Origin: a virus
Strand: one strand, 5' to 3'
Virus record (IMG/VR): IMGVR_UViG_3300008339_000051
Coordinates: 1 to 62,526 of that record
Length of the DNA stretch: 62,526 bases
Below, one piece after another: positions 53,967 through 60,271 of this stretch (within the stretch, counting starts at the first letter, position 1; the number at the start of each line of letters is the position of its first letter). Position numbers and translations under genes: made by a program. The notes beneath the pieces are model-generated. The model saw nothing but the letters and a program-made list of their open reading frames with translations. It had not been told where the DNA came from and made no database searches.

Positions 53967-54566
53967 ATGAAAAAAATAAAGAACTCACCCAAAGTATTGG
54001 GGTTGGACATATCCACCAAAACAATTGGTTGGGCGTTATTTGACATACAAACTCAAGAGTTATTGGAATTGACACATATATCGCCAAGACCCAAAATGAA
54101 AGAAGACGACAAACTCAAAGAGTTGTTACTGAAGTGTGAGATTTTTAAAGAAAAGTTAATACAATATAAAAATTTAGGTATTGTAAGTGTTGTTATTGAA
54201 GAACCATTAATAAATTCCAATAATGTTTATACAATACAAACTTTGTTAAGGTTTAATAGTTTTGTTTTTAAAGAGATATATGAAACCATAAATGTTGTAC
54301 CTGAATTTATATCAACATATAATTCAAGAAAATATGCGTTTCCTGAGTTAGTACAAGAAAATGACAAAGGAAAACACGTTTTATTTGGAGGGTTACCTAA
54401 AGACGTTGATAAAAAAATGTTAATATGGGAAAAAGTTGCAAAAAAAGAACCACAAATAAAATGGGGATATACCAAAAATAATACATTAAAGAAAGAAAAT
54501 TTTGACCAAACAGATGCTTATACTTGTGTTTTAGGTTATATGAAATCAAAAGAAATTTGGAAATAA
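53967..54566 (+). CDS. RuvC/RNase H-fold nuclease, probable Holliday junction resolvase
   Basis: A 199-residue protein with the acidic set of RuvC-like resolvases: LGLDISTKTIGWALFD (Asp14), VVIEEPL (Glu78/Glu79) and NFDQTDAYTCVLGY (Asp180, Asp183). The size matches RuvC-type enzymes. It would resolve recombination or packaging junctions, a task done by the unrelated endonuclease VII in T4. It is oddly placed between fibre genes and lacks a TATTTAT element close to its start. It shares a terminator region with the converging minus-strand fibre gene. Confidence 0.7.
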   Translation: MKKIKNSPKVLGLDISTKTIGWALFDIQTQELLELTHISPRPKMKEDDKLKELLLKCEIFKEKLIQYKNLGIVSVVIEEPLINSNNVYTIQTLLRFNSFVFKEIYETINVVPEFISTYNSRKYAFPELVQENDKGKHVLFGGLPKDVDKKMLIWEKVAKKEPQIKWGYTKNNTLKKENFDQTDAYTCVLGYMKSKEIWK

Positions 54567-54592
54567 TATCATTTAAAACACCGATAATTTAG

Positions 54593-54623
54593 AATATCGT
54601 CTTTTTAGACGATATTTTTTTTT
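54593..54623 (+). terminator. Strong terminator between converging genes
   Basis: A perfect 10-bp stem (AATATCGTCT 54593-54602 with AGACGATATT 54607-54616) with a TTTT loop and nine T. It serves the plus-strand RuvC-like gene and overlaps the stop of the minus-strand gene. Confidence 0.85.
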
Positions 54624-56064
54624 ATGGTATAGGTTGAACAGGAACTGATGGTGTAATTGACACGTCACATATATCAACAGCAGTTCCACCCAATATAGGA
54701 GGGTTGTCACCAAGAATGGTTAATGTTGTGTATGAACTAGGTGAGGTTATTTTGAAAACTCCACCACCTATTGTGTTACCATGAATCGGATCATTACAAG
54801 GTGTTGCTTTTATTAAAGTATCTATAATTTCCGCACAACAATATTCACATGATGTAATAGTCACCCCACCACCGTTTGTTACAAACCTGAAAGACTCAAA
54901 CACTGTTGGACTTACATATTCATAACCTAACAATCTTATTACTACATTATTTACAGGTGAACCAAATGTTAAAGTATAATTGAAAGGATTAGGATTTGCG
55001 GTTGGGTTTAATGAATTACTTCCCAAAGATAAGTAACCATCCATCACCGCAGGTTCACCTACGCAATATGGTAAGAAACCTCCAAAAATACCCTCTTCTA
55101 TTGAACCAGTACCTGTTGCACTCAACGTGACACCATTTATTACTATTGAGTTACCCGGTTGAGGTAAGTTACTTACAGTTTTGCATTCAAAACAAGGAAT
55201 TGCCTGTGTTGGTGTAGGTGTTGGGGTTGGTGTTATTGTTGGTGTTGGAGTGTTTGATTGAATAGGCACACATTGAATACAAGCACCTTGAGAACTTAAA
55301 CCGATCTCACGAACTATTTCAATGTTGTCAACACCTGATATATTATCAACTAAACCAACAAATGATGCACATACTGTTTTATTGTTTATTATTAATTCAT
55401 AAACATAACCTTCATTTGGTGTTTGACCACTTAAAAGTAAAAGTTCTGACGTGTAATAATCTTTACCTGTAAAACAATCTACAAACTTCTTACTGTTAGA
55501 ACATCTGATATAATCATCAATGATATTAAAAGTTACCAAACCACCAACAAAACATTCATTTGTCGGTGTTGGTGTTGGCATTGGTGTATTACTAATAGTT
55601 GGTGTAGGTGTTGGTGTATATGTTATTCCGCCAGCGGTAAAATCTAAAACATTACAAACATTAGATGCTGTTGGAGTTGGTGTTGGTGTTATTGTTGGTG
55701 TAATAGACGGAGTAGGTGTAGGTGAAACTGGTACATCACAATTAAAATATGCGTCAAAATCTATAATACCACAAGATTCCAAAGTTGTTGTAGTGGGTGA
55801 GACAACACAATATCCATTAAAGAAAAAAGTATCACACAAATTAGGACAAGGACTGTCAAAATTACAACTTGGAGGACCGAATAAATCACAAGAACCCCCT
55901 AAACTTGTTGAAACACACCATCTATTTTCTGATGAAGAAAAATATATAACATAAGTCCCATTAGAACCTGTATAATAAGGGTAAAACAAGTAAGTACCCG
56001 CTTCTGTGTAGTTGTCGTCATAAATTGTTGTTCCTGAAATACAGTATTCGGTAGGGCAAGTCAT
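54622..56064 (-). CDS. Minus-strand modular fibre protein with three Pro/Thr linkers
   Basis: A 480-residue protein. Residues 1-87 are an NRWE-type module (YVIYFSSSENRWCVSTSLGG). Three Thr-Pro linkers (about 114-132, 149-168, 271-286) separate small Cys-containing domains. The last 190 residues are a beta domain (GNSIVINGVTLSATGTGSI; NNVVIRLLGYEYVSP). Composition, linkers and modules are those of the plus-strand fibres, but the gene is inverted. Its start is 1 base from the stop of the minus-strand gene at 56066, forming a two-gene operon read toward the plus-strand genes. Confidence 0.65.
   Translation of the reverse strand: MTCPTEYCISGTTIYDDNYTEAGTYLFYPYYTGSNGTYVIYFSSSENRWCVSTSLGGSCDLFGPPSCNFDSPCPNLCDTFFFNGYCVVSPTTTTLESCGIIDFDAYFNCDVPVSPTPTPSITPTITPTPTPTASNVCNVLDFTAGGITYTPTPTPTISNTPMPTPTPTNECFVGGLVTFNIIDDYIRCSNSKKFVDCFTGKDYYTSELLLLSGQTPNEGYVYELIINNKTVCASFVGLVDNISGVDNIEIVREIGLSSQGACIQCVPIQSNTPTPTITPTPTPTPTQAIPCFECKTVSNLPQPGNSIVINGVTLSATGTGSIEEGIFGGFLPYCVGEPAVMDGYLSLGSNSLNPTANPNPFNYTLTFGSPVNNVVIRLLGYEYVSPTVFESFRFVTNGGGVTITSCEYCCAEIIDTLIKATPCNDPIHGNTIGGGVFKITSPSSYTTLTILGDNPPILGGTAVDICDVSITPSVPVQPIP
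55203..55253 (-). repeat. Pro/Thr linker repeat, minus strand, copy E
   Basis: GTTGGTGTAGGTGTTGGGGT-type units, the reverse complement of the plus-strand linker units. Confidence 0.75.
55562..55620 (-). repeat. Pro/Thr linker repeat, minus strand, copy F, with 17-base inverted match
   Basis: GGTGTAGGTGTTGGTGT at 55601-55617 is the exact reverse complement of 42611-42627. Confidence 0.8.
55672..55730 (-). repeat. Pro/Thr linker repeat, minus strand, copy G
   Basis: The third Thr-Pro coding array of the inverted fibre gene, made of GTTGGTGTTG-type units. Confidence 0.75.
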
Positions 56065-56065
56065 A

Positions 56066-56281
56066 CTAAACGGTTATTGTATCTGTTTTTATACAGTTAT
56101 TATTGTCTATAATTTTCAAAACGAAAACACTTAATTCTGAATATATGTCTGGAACATTAAAAGAATAAGGTGCTGACGAGATTGTGGATACGTAAATACA
56201 ACCTGTGGATGCTGAGTTGCAAACCCAAACATCATAAGGTGAAGAACCAGTTAAACTGCTTATAGTTACTAAAGTTGGCAT
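56066..56281 (-). CDS. Minus-strand stand-alone copy of the shared small fibre module
   Basis: A 71-residue protein that is almost entirely the recurring module: LVTISSLTGSSPYDVWVCNS, then a middle strand, then VFVLKIIDNNNCIKTD. It aligns with residues 1-70 of the protein at 43377 and with the protein at 45559. It is the first gene of the minus-strand fibre operon, 1 base before the 480-residue fibre. Repeated pairing of this module with a large fibre suggests an assembly, cap or attachment role. Confidence 0.6.
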   Translation of the reverse strand: MPTLVTISSLTGSSPYDVWVCNSASTGCIYVSTISSAPYSFNVPDIYSELSVFVLKIIDNNNCIKTDTITV

Positions 56282-56298
56282 ATATTCGAATATCTCTT

Positions 56299-56305
56299 AT
56301 AAATA
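56299..56305 (-). promoter_or_regulatory. TATTTAT element on the minus strand
   Basis: Read on the minus strand it is TATTTAT followed by AAGAG, 17 bases before the ATG of the minus-strand operon. It shows that the element follows gene direction and supports a promoter role. Confidence 0.5.
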
Positions 56306-56366
56306 TAGAAAATCAAAAAATCTTGTGTAGTTGAATAAATGAAATATTTCAGTTATCATTAAATGA

Positions 56367-57269
56367 ATGGACGAACAAGAGGCATTAGTTGAATTATTAG
56401 AGGAGGTTTTGGGTGAACACGGACTTCATTATCCTAATAGAGGACAAATATCCTTTAATTGTCCCGTCTGCGATGAAGATAGAAATAAACACAACTTAGA
56501 AGTTAATTATTTCAACAATGTCTATAAATGTTGGGCTTGTGGTGATAGTGAGGGAACACATGGTTCATTATCAAAATTTTTTGACAAATACGGTACAAGA
56601 AAACAAAAGAAACTTTATCGAATTCTTAGTCTCGACACAGAAGAAAGGGTAGTTAAAAAGAAAAAACCAAAAGTTGTTCTTCCCGATAACTTTACGACAT
56701 TCAAAGACTCACATCCCGTATATCCAGTTAGAAAACAAGCCATAAATTACCTATATAATCGGGGAATTTCCGATTATATGATTGAAAAATATCAAATTGG
56801 GTTTTGCGATAAGGGTAGTCATGCTGGAAGAATAATCATTCCGTCCTATGACTCAAATGGAAAATTAAATTATTATGTTGGTAGAAGTTGGGACACATTT
56901 AGTAGAGCAAAATATAGAAACCCTGAAGCAGAAAAAGAAAAAATTATATTTTGGGAAAGTCTGATTGATTGGGATAAAGATATATATCTTGTTGAAGGAG
57001 CGTTCGATGGAATGTTTTTAGATAATCCAGTTGTAATGCTTGGAAAACATATGTCAGAATTATTGTTTGAAACAATCTACAATAAAGCAAAAGGAAATGT
57101 TATAATTTGTTTGGATGGTGACGCATGGGATAATGCCGTCCAATTATATCACGAATTAAACGGTGGGGAATTATATCAAAGAATTAAAATACTCAAACTA
57201 CCAAAAGATAGAGATGTCTGTGATTTGAAAGGACAGATTGATGAATATTACGTTGAAATTAGAGATTGA
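56367..57269 (+). CDS. DNA primase (zinc-binding plus TOPRIM)
   Basis: A 300-residue protein. The N-terminal zinc site is formed by FNCPVC (Cys32, Cys35) and YKCWAC (Cys55, Cys58). The TOPRIM domain has IYLVEGAFDGM (Glu210, Asp214) and VIICLDGDAW (Asp250, Asp252). Size and domain order match T4 gp61-type and short DnaG-type primases. It lays RNA primers for the helicase at 20.9 kb, although the genes are 34 kb apart. It starts divergently from the minus-strand fibre operon, and its stop overlaps the next ATG (TGATG). Confidence 0.85.
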   Translation: MDEQEALVELLEEVLGEHGLHYPNRGQISFNCPVCDEDRNKHNLEVNYFNNVYKCWACGDSEGTHGSLSKFFDKYGTRKQKKLYRILSLDTEERVVKKKKPKVVLPDNFTTFKDSHPVYPVRKQAINYLYNRGISDYMIEKYQIGFCDKGSHAGRIIIPSYDSNGKLNYYVGRSWDTFSRAKYRNPEAEKEKIIFWESLIDWDKDIYLVEGAFDGMFLDNPVVMLGKHMSELLFETIYNKAKGNVIICLDGDAWDNAVQLYHELNGGELYQRIKILKLPKDRDVCDLKGQIDEYYVEIRD

Positions 57270-58123
57270 TGGATTTACAAGAAATAGCAAAAGAGATTAG
57301 AGAAATCTTAAATAAAAAAAGAGGAGAACTCCAACTAACATTTGAGGAGGAAGCCCATAAATATACAATGGTTGATTTGGATGGGAAGTTAAGAACTGAC
57401 TTCCCATCTGTATCGAAGGTTATGAAGTTGTTTTATGATGAGTTTCCTGCAGATAAGAAGGCATTTGAAATGGCTGGTGGAGATCCCGATGAAACTGAAA
57501 GAATATTATCTGAGTGGGCAGAGAAGGGTAGGAAATCAACAAACATGGGTTCACGAGTCCATTACTTTTTAGAAGAACATACCCTTAAAGAATTTGGTAT
57601 TGATAAACAAGTAAGACAACCAATATTTGATGTAGATATACAACAGTTGATGACAAGTGACTCAATGATTGTCGGAGGAAAAAAATACATCGATTTGTTA
57701 AAAGAAAGAGGTTGTGTTTTATTAGATACGGAAATTGTTTTGGGACATCCTGAATTAGGTTATACGGGACAACCAGATAAGGTATGGTTAGTAGTTGGAA
57801 CATCAGGTCAAATTGGACTTTTAATAACAGATTGGAAAAGTAATAAAGAGAAAAACTTTATTGTACAAAAGTACATCAAACCAATGAGAAAACCATTTGA
57901 ACACTTACCAAACAACGCTCTCGGACATTATAAAACACAACTACCATTATACGGAAAATTGTTGATTAAAATGTTAGAAGGAACAAAATACGAGAACATT
58001 CCTTTATTGGGTTGTATCATTGTGAGAGTGACTGAAGAAAGAGAATTTGTTGAGTATAGGGTTGATAAATTAACAATGAATACCATATTAGATATGGACA
58101 TTAAAAAACTGTTGAAAAAATAA
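57269..58123 (+). CDS. PD-(D/E)XK exonuclease (RecB/Cas4-like)
   Basis: A 284-residue protein from the ATG at 57269, overlapping the primase stop by one base; a TTG at 57266 is an alternative. The nuclease core is visible: TEIVLGH (Glu155), GQPDKVWLV (Asp170), LLITDWKSN (Asp188, Lys190) and YKTQLPLYGKLL (Gln-x-x-x-Tyr, 224-228). SRVHYFLEE (residues 95-103) fits the preceding conserved helix with a His. Such enzymes trim or degrade DNA ends in recombination or host DNA breakdown. Coupling to the primase suggests a role at phage DNA ends. Confidence 0.75.
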   Translation: MDLQEIAKEIREILNKKRGELQLTFEEEAHKYTMVDLDGKLRTDFPSVSKVMKLFYDEFPADKKAFEMAGGDPDETERILSEWAEKGRKSTNMGSRVHYFLEEHTLKEFGIDKQVRQPIFDVDIQQLMTSDSMIVGGKKYIDLLKERGCVLLDTEIVLGHPELGYTGQPDKVWLVVGTSGQIGLLITDWKSNKEKNFIVQKYIKPMRKPFEHLPNNALGHYKTQLPLYGKLLIKMLEGTKYENIPLLGCIIVRVTEEREFVEYRVDKLTMNTILDMDIKKLLKK

Positions 58124-58145
58124 ATTAATTAAATTATAATTGGAT

Positions 58146-58238
58146 ATGGAAGATGCAATTGAAATGGTTTGGTATACAACCACCACTTGGGATTATTTTG
58201 GGATAGGAAAAATAAAAGTTAATTATATAGTAAAATGA
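58146..58238 (+). CDS. Possible 30-residue peptide
   Basis: ATG at 58146 to TGA at 58236-58238, overlapping the next ATG by ATGA. The peptide reads MEDAIEMVWYTTTTWDYFG and ends VNYIVK, with several aromatic residues. It is too short to judge by composition. The coupling overlap and the filled 111-base gap favour a real gene. Confidence 0.35.
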   Translation: MEDAIEMVWYTTTTWDYFGIGKIKVNYIVK

Positions 58239-58486
58239 AAATTAGAATGACACGTTCATATGAGATGTGGGAATCTTATGAACCAATTGAAATTAACCCA
58301 GAGGATTACCCTGAATTGGAAGGAATGTCAGAAGAAGAGGTTCTTGATTACCTAAATGAGAATATGTATGAGTTTGAATTAAAAGATGGTAGTGAGGGAA
58401 ATCTTGCAGATGAAATCATGTTCAACAAAGAGATTATAAAAGATAAAATGGGTGATGAAACATTCACATTATATTTAGAAGATTAA
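58235..58486 (+). CDS. Small acidic hypothetical protein, 83 residues
   Basis: Not recognised. It is acidic and helical, with a WESYEPIEINPEDYPELEGM segment followed by SEEEVLDYLNENMYEFEL. Many small phage proteins that bind basic partners look like this, but no specific role can be inferred. It overlaps the 30-residue ORF upstream and lies 4 bases before the zinc-ribbon gene, within a run of small genes. Confidence 0.5.
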   Translation: MKIRMTRSYEMWESYEPIEINPEDYPELEGMSEEEVLDYLNENMYEFELKDGSEGNLADEIMFNKEIIKDKMGDETFTLYLED

Positions 58487-58490
58487 AATT

Positions 58491-58709
58491 ATGGAAGATA
58501 ATATTATAAGACCTAAAATTGACTTAAAAAAACAAGAAACGGTTATTTGTGAGAAATGTGAAGGAAAGTTTTTCAAAGAGATAGTACTCATTAAAAAAGT
58601 ACCAAAATTACTAACGGGTAGTCATGAAGATACATTAGTCCCTTTCCCAACATATATGTGTAATGAATGTGGACACGTAAATAAAGATTTTGAATTATTC
58701 GATAAGTAA
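58491..58709 (+). CDS. Small zinc-ribbon protein, 72 residues
   Basis: Residues 19-23 (VICEKCEG) and 55-60 (YMCNECGH) provide two Cys-x-x-Cys knuckles about 33 residues apart, forming a probable zinc ribbon. The centre contains FKEIVLIKKVPKLLTGS. Such proteins often bind nucleic acid or RNA polymerase, so a role in transcription is possible but unproven. The stop overlaps the next ATG by one base. Confidence 0.6.
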   Translation: MEDNIIRPKIDLKKQETVICEKCEGKFFKEIVLIKKVPKLLTGSHEDTLVPFPTYMCNECGHVNKDFELFDK

Positions 58710-58921
58710 TGAATTATAGAGAGTTTTATATTTGGTTGGAAGGGTACTTACATAATAAATTGGAAAACGAACATATAAGTATCACACCTATTGTAGAAAA
58801 AATGTCTGAAGTTATTTCAGATGAACAAAAATGGATTGATGATTTTAAAAGGTATAAAGATATAAATCCATTACCTATTAAACCAAACCCGTATGAACCT
58901 CCTTTTGACGTAACTTGTTAA
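58709..58921 (+). CDS. Small hypothetical protein, 70 residues
   Basis: Not recognised. A helical N-terminal half (YREFYIWLEGYLHNKLENEH) is followed by a Pro-rich end (NPLPIKPNPYEPPFD). The opening Phe-Tyr-x-Trp-Leu-x-Gly-(Y/F)-L resembles small phage proteins that I have seen in this kind of genome, but no function follows from it. It is translationally coupled (TAATG) to the zinc-ribbon gene and converges on the minus-strand gene. Confidence 0.5.
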   Translation: MNYREFYIWLEGYLHNKLENEHISITPIVEKMSEVISDEQKWIDDFKRYKDINPLPIKPNPYEPPFDVTC

Positions 58922-58925
58922 AAAA

Positions 58926-59552
58926 TTATTTGCTGTAAAACATACTGATTATCTTTTTGTCTATTTCTGAATAACTTGTAGTTTTAGTCCATCCCTGAAA
59001 GAATATACTTTCAGGGTATCGCCATGAATCATTAAAAAAACCTAAAGACTGTGTTAGTTCTTCACGAAGTAAATGTTTTTTTTCATCAATATTTTTTGTT
59101 CGATATATGTCAACATACATAGTACCTTTATATATTGTGTTGTTTTTTACATGAACCAAAAATAACCCCAAATCAACCACCGTTTTGTTTTTACTCAAAT
59201 AAACTTCAGAATTATACCATTTATCCGATCCTAAATAGATTCTAAAATTAGAACTATCTTTATTTTTTGTTATGTATATATCAAAATTAGAAATTAAACA
59301 ATTTAATTCTGAAACAATATTCGTTAATTCATATTCCAACTGACATATGTCGAGATCAATGTCTTTTCTATATTGAGGGTCATTAAAATAATCCTCGACA
59401 TAAATTATAATATTATTGTTCCATTTGTATGAAGACGTGTCATAATCATATTCACTTGAAAATGCAATCTCTTTTAAATAAGAGGTGTAATCTAATTCTT
59501 GAGAGTAACAAAAACTAGTATAAGCCAAAAATAAAAAAACAATTTTTTTCAT
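58926..59552 (-). CDS. Secreted protein resembling DUF2927, on the minus strand
   Basis: A 208-residue protein. The first 18 residues (Lys-Lys, a hydrophobic core, then CYSQ) form a signal peptide, probably cleaved before Glu-Leu. Near the C-terminus LLREELTQSLGFFNDSWRYP, then SIFF and YSEIDKKIISMFY, match the end of DUF2927-type proteins, related to zinc metallopeptidases, where Glu-Glu-x-x-Gln-x-Leu-Gly-x-x-Asn-Asp is typical. The classical HExxH His residues are absent, so activity is doubtful. Signal sequence, strand and upstream TAATTTTG suggest a host-derived accessory gene exported by the infected cell. Confidence 0.55.
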   Translation of the reverse strand: MKKIVFLFLAYTSFCYSQELDYTSYLKEIAFSSEYDYDTSSYKWNNNIIIYVEDYFNDPQYRKDIDLDICQLEYELTNIVSELNCLISNFDIYITKNKDSSNFRIYLGSDKWYNSEVYLSKNKTVVDLGLFLVHVKNNTIYKGTMYVDIYRTKNIDEKKHLLREELTQSLGFFNDSWRYPESIFFQGWTKTTSYSEIDKKIISMFYSK

Positions 59553-59559
59553 GATAGTA

Positions 59560-59567
59560 CAAAATTA
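59560..59567 (-). promoter_or_regulatory. Possible Bacteroidota -7 element of the secreted-protein gene
   Basis: On the minus strand, TAATTTTG matches TAnnTTTG 7 bases before the ATG. No clear TTG is seen 19-20 bases further upstream, so the call is weak. Confidence 0.3.
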
Positions 59568-59590
59568 ATATTTTTTTCTTTACACCGATA

Positions 59591-59597
59591 TATTTAT
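59591..59597 (+). promoter_or_regulatory. TATTTAT element before the 105-residue gene
   Basis: TATTTAT 33 bases before the ATG at 59631, with an A-rich leader. It suggests late expression of the small proteins that follow. Confidence 0.4.
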
Positions 59598-59630
59598 TAA
59601 TAAAAAATAAATAAAAAATAATTAATATAC

Positions 59631-59948
59631 ATGAAAAGAATTGTAAGATTAACAGAAAGAGACTTGACTAGAATTGTTAGAAGAGTTATCAAAGAACAAG
59701 AAGACACTGTTAAATCTGGTGGTGGTGGGTCAGGACAAGTTGGGTCTACAATGAGTAACGGAAAAAGGATTTTTAAATTCACACCATCAGAACAAGATTC
59801 AGAGGCTATTTTTGTTCAGACTGAAGATTCTGGTGCGGGTCAAATGTTTTATTGTGGTCGACACGAACAAGGTAAATACGCACTTCATCCATCCACTAAA
59901 ATTACACAAGAAGAATCTCAAGCAATTTACGATCAATTTTGTAAATAA
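59631..59948 (+). CDS. Small protein with basic (I/L)xE-ending N-terminal peptide
   Basis: A 105-residue protein. Residues 4-21 (VRLTERDLTRIVRRVIKE, then Q) form a basic amphipathic helix ending I-K-E. A Gly/Ser spacer (30-40) and a small domain with two Cys follow (FYCGRHEQGKYALHP). The same N-terminal pattern occurs in the next gene and, less exactly, at 201 and 16628. In T4, short N-terminal peptides ending in (I/L)-x-E target internal proteins to the prohead and are then cleaved, so a packaged internal protein is proposed. The mature domain is not recognised. Confidence 0.6.
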   Translation: MKRIVRLTERDLTRIVRRVIKEQEDTVKSGGGGSGQVGSTMSNGKRIFKFTPSEQDSEAIFVQTEDSGAGQMFYCGRHEQGKYALHPSTKITQEESQAIYDQFCK

Positions 59949-59955
59949 AAAAAAT

Positions 59956-60198
59956 ATGGAAAAAATTGTTAGATTTACAAATCAAGATATGAATCGTGTT
60001 GTTGGTCGTGTTTTAAGAGAGGACGATTCCGAAAAAGGTAGTAATGTAAGTACAATAAAGGGTAGAGGATATGAGATTAATATTAAACAAAGAAGAGGTG
60101 ACAATATTTTCGAAATTGAATCTACTATGGATGGTTTATCAGAAGTTATAGAAAAACTTCAGATGTTTGAAAAAAACATGAGAAAATATAGAAAATAA
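59956..60198 (+). CDS. Small protein with the same N-terminal peptide, 80 residues
   Basis: The start at 59956 lies 7 bases after the previous stop; a longer frame upstream overlaps the preceding gene and is discarded. Residues 4-21 (IVRFTNQDMNRVVGRVLR) followed by ED match the N-terminal peptide of the upstream protein, ending L-R-E. The remaining 58 residues are a small, very charged alpha/beta domain (GYEINIKQRRGDNIFEIEST) with a C-terminal helix. The two genes are probably co-transcribed and followed by a strong terminator. Confidence 0.6.
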   Translation: MEKIVRFTNQDMNRVVGRVLREDDSEKGSNVSTIKGRGYEINIKQRRGDNIFEIESTMDGLSEVIEKLQMFEKNMRKYRK

Positions 60199-60204
60199 AA
60201 AATT

Positions 60205-60231
60205 AACCCACCCCAAAAAGGTGGGTTTTTT
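60205..60231 (+). terminator. Rho-independent terminator after the small-protein pair
   Basis: A perfect 8-bp stem (AACCCACC 60205-60212 with GGTGGGTT 60220-60227), a 7-base loop, and a run of T. Confidence 0.9.
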
Positions 60232-60236
60232 GTTGA

Positions 60237-60266
60237 TTGACAAGTTAGATATATTTTCATATATTT
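60237..60266 (+). promoter_or_regulatory. TTGAC-N18-TATATTT promoter of the Mre11-like gene
   Basis: TTGAC at 60237-60241, then 18 bases, then TATATTTAAC (60260-60269). It has the same spacing and downstream AAC as the promoter of the gp32-like gene. The ATG at 60272 is so close that the message would be almost leaderless. Confidence 0.5.
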
Positions 60267-60271
60267 AACAT

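Noticed and set aside
53921-53967. Promoter before the RuvC-like gene
   Set aside because: CATTTATG and a distant TTGAC are present, but no spacing matches either motif set.
55520-55954. Plus-strand 144-codon frame rich in Val-Gly (GVGVGV)
   Set aside because: It is the antisense of the Thr-Pro linkers of the minus-strand fibre gene; the composition is a mirror artefact.
58123-58146. tRNA or small RNA genes in the 56-62 kb small-gene region
   Set aside because: No cloverleaf, T-loop consensus or CCA-type end was seen here or elsewhere in the window.
59812-59955. Upstream extension of the 80-residue protein to an ATG at 59812
   Set aside because: It would overlap most of the 105-residue gene in another frame; the start at 59956 gives the shared N-terminal peptide and normal spacing.
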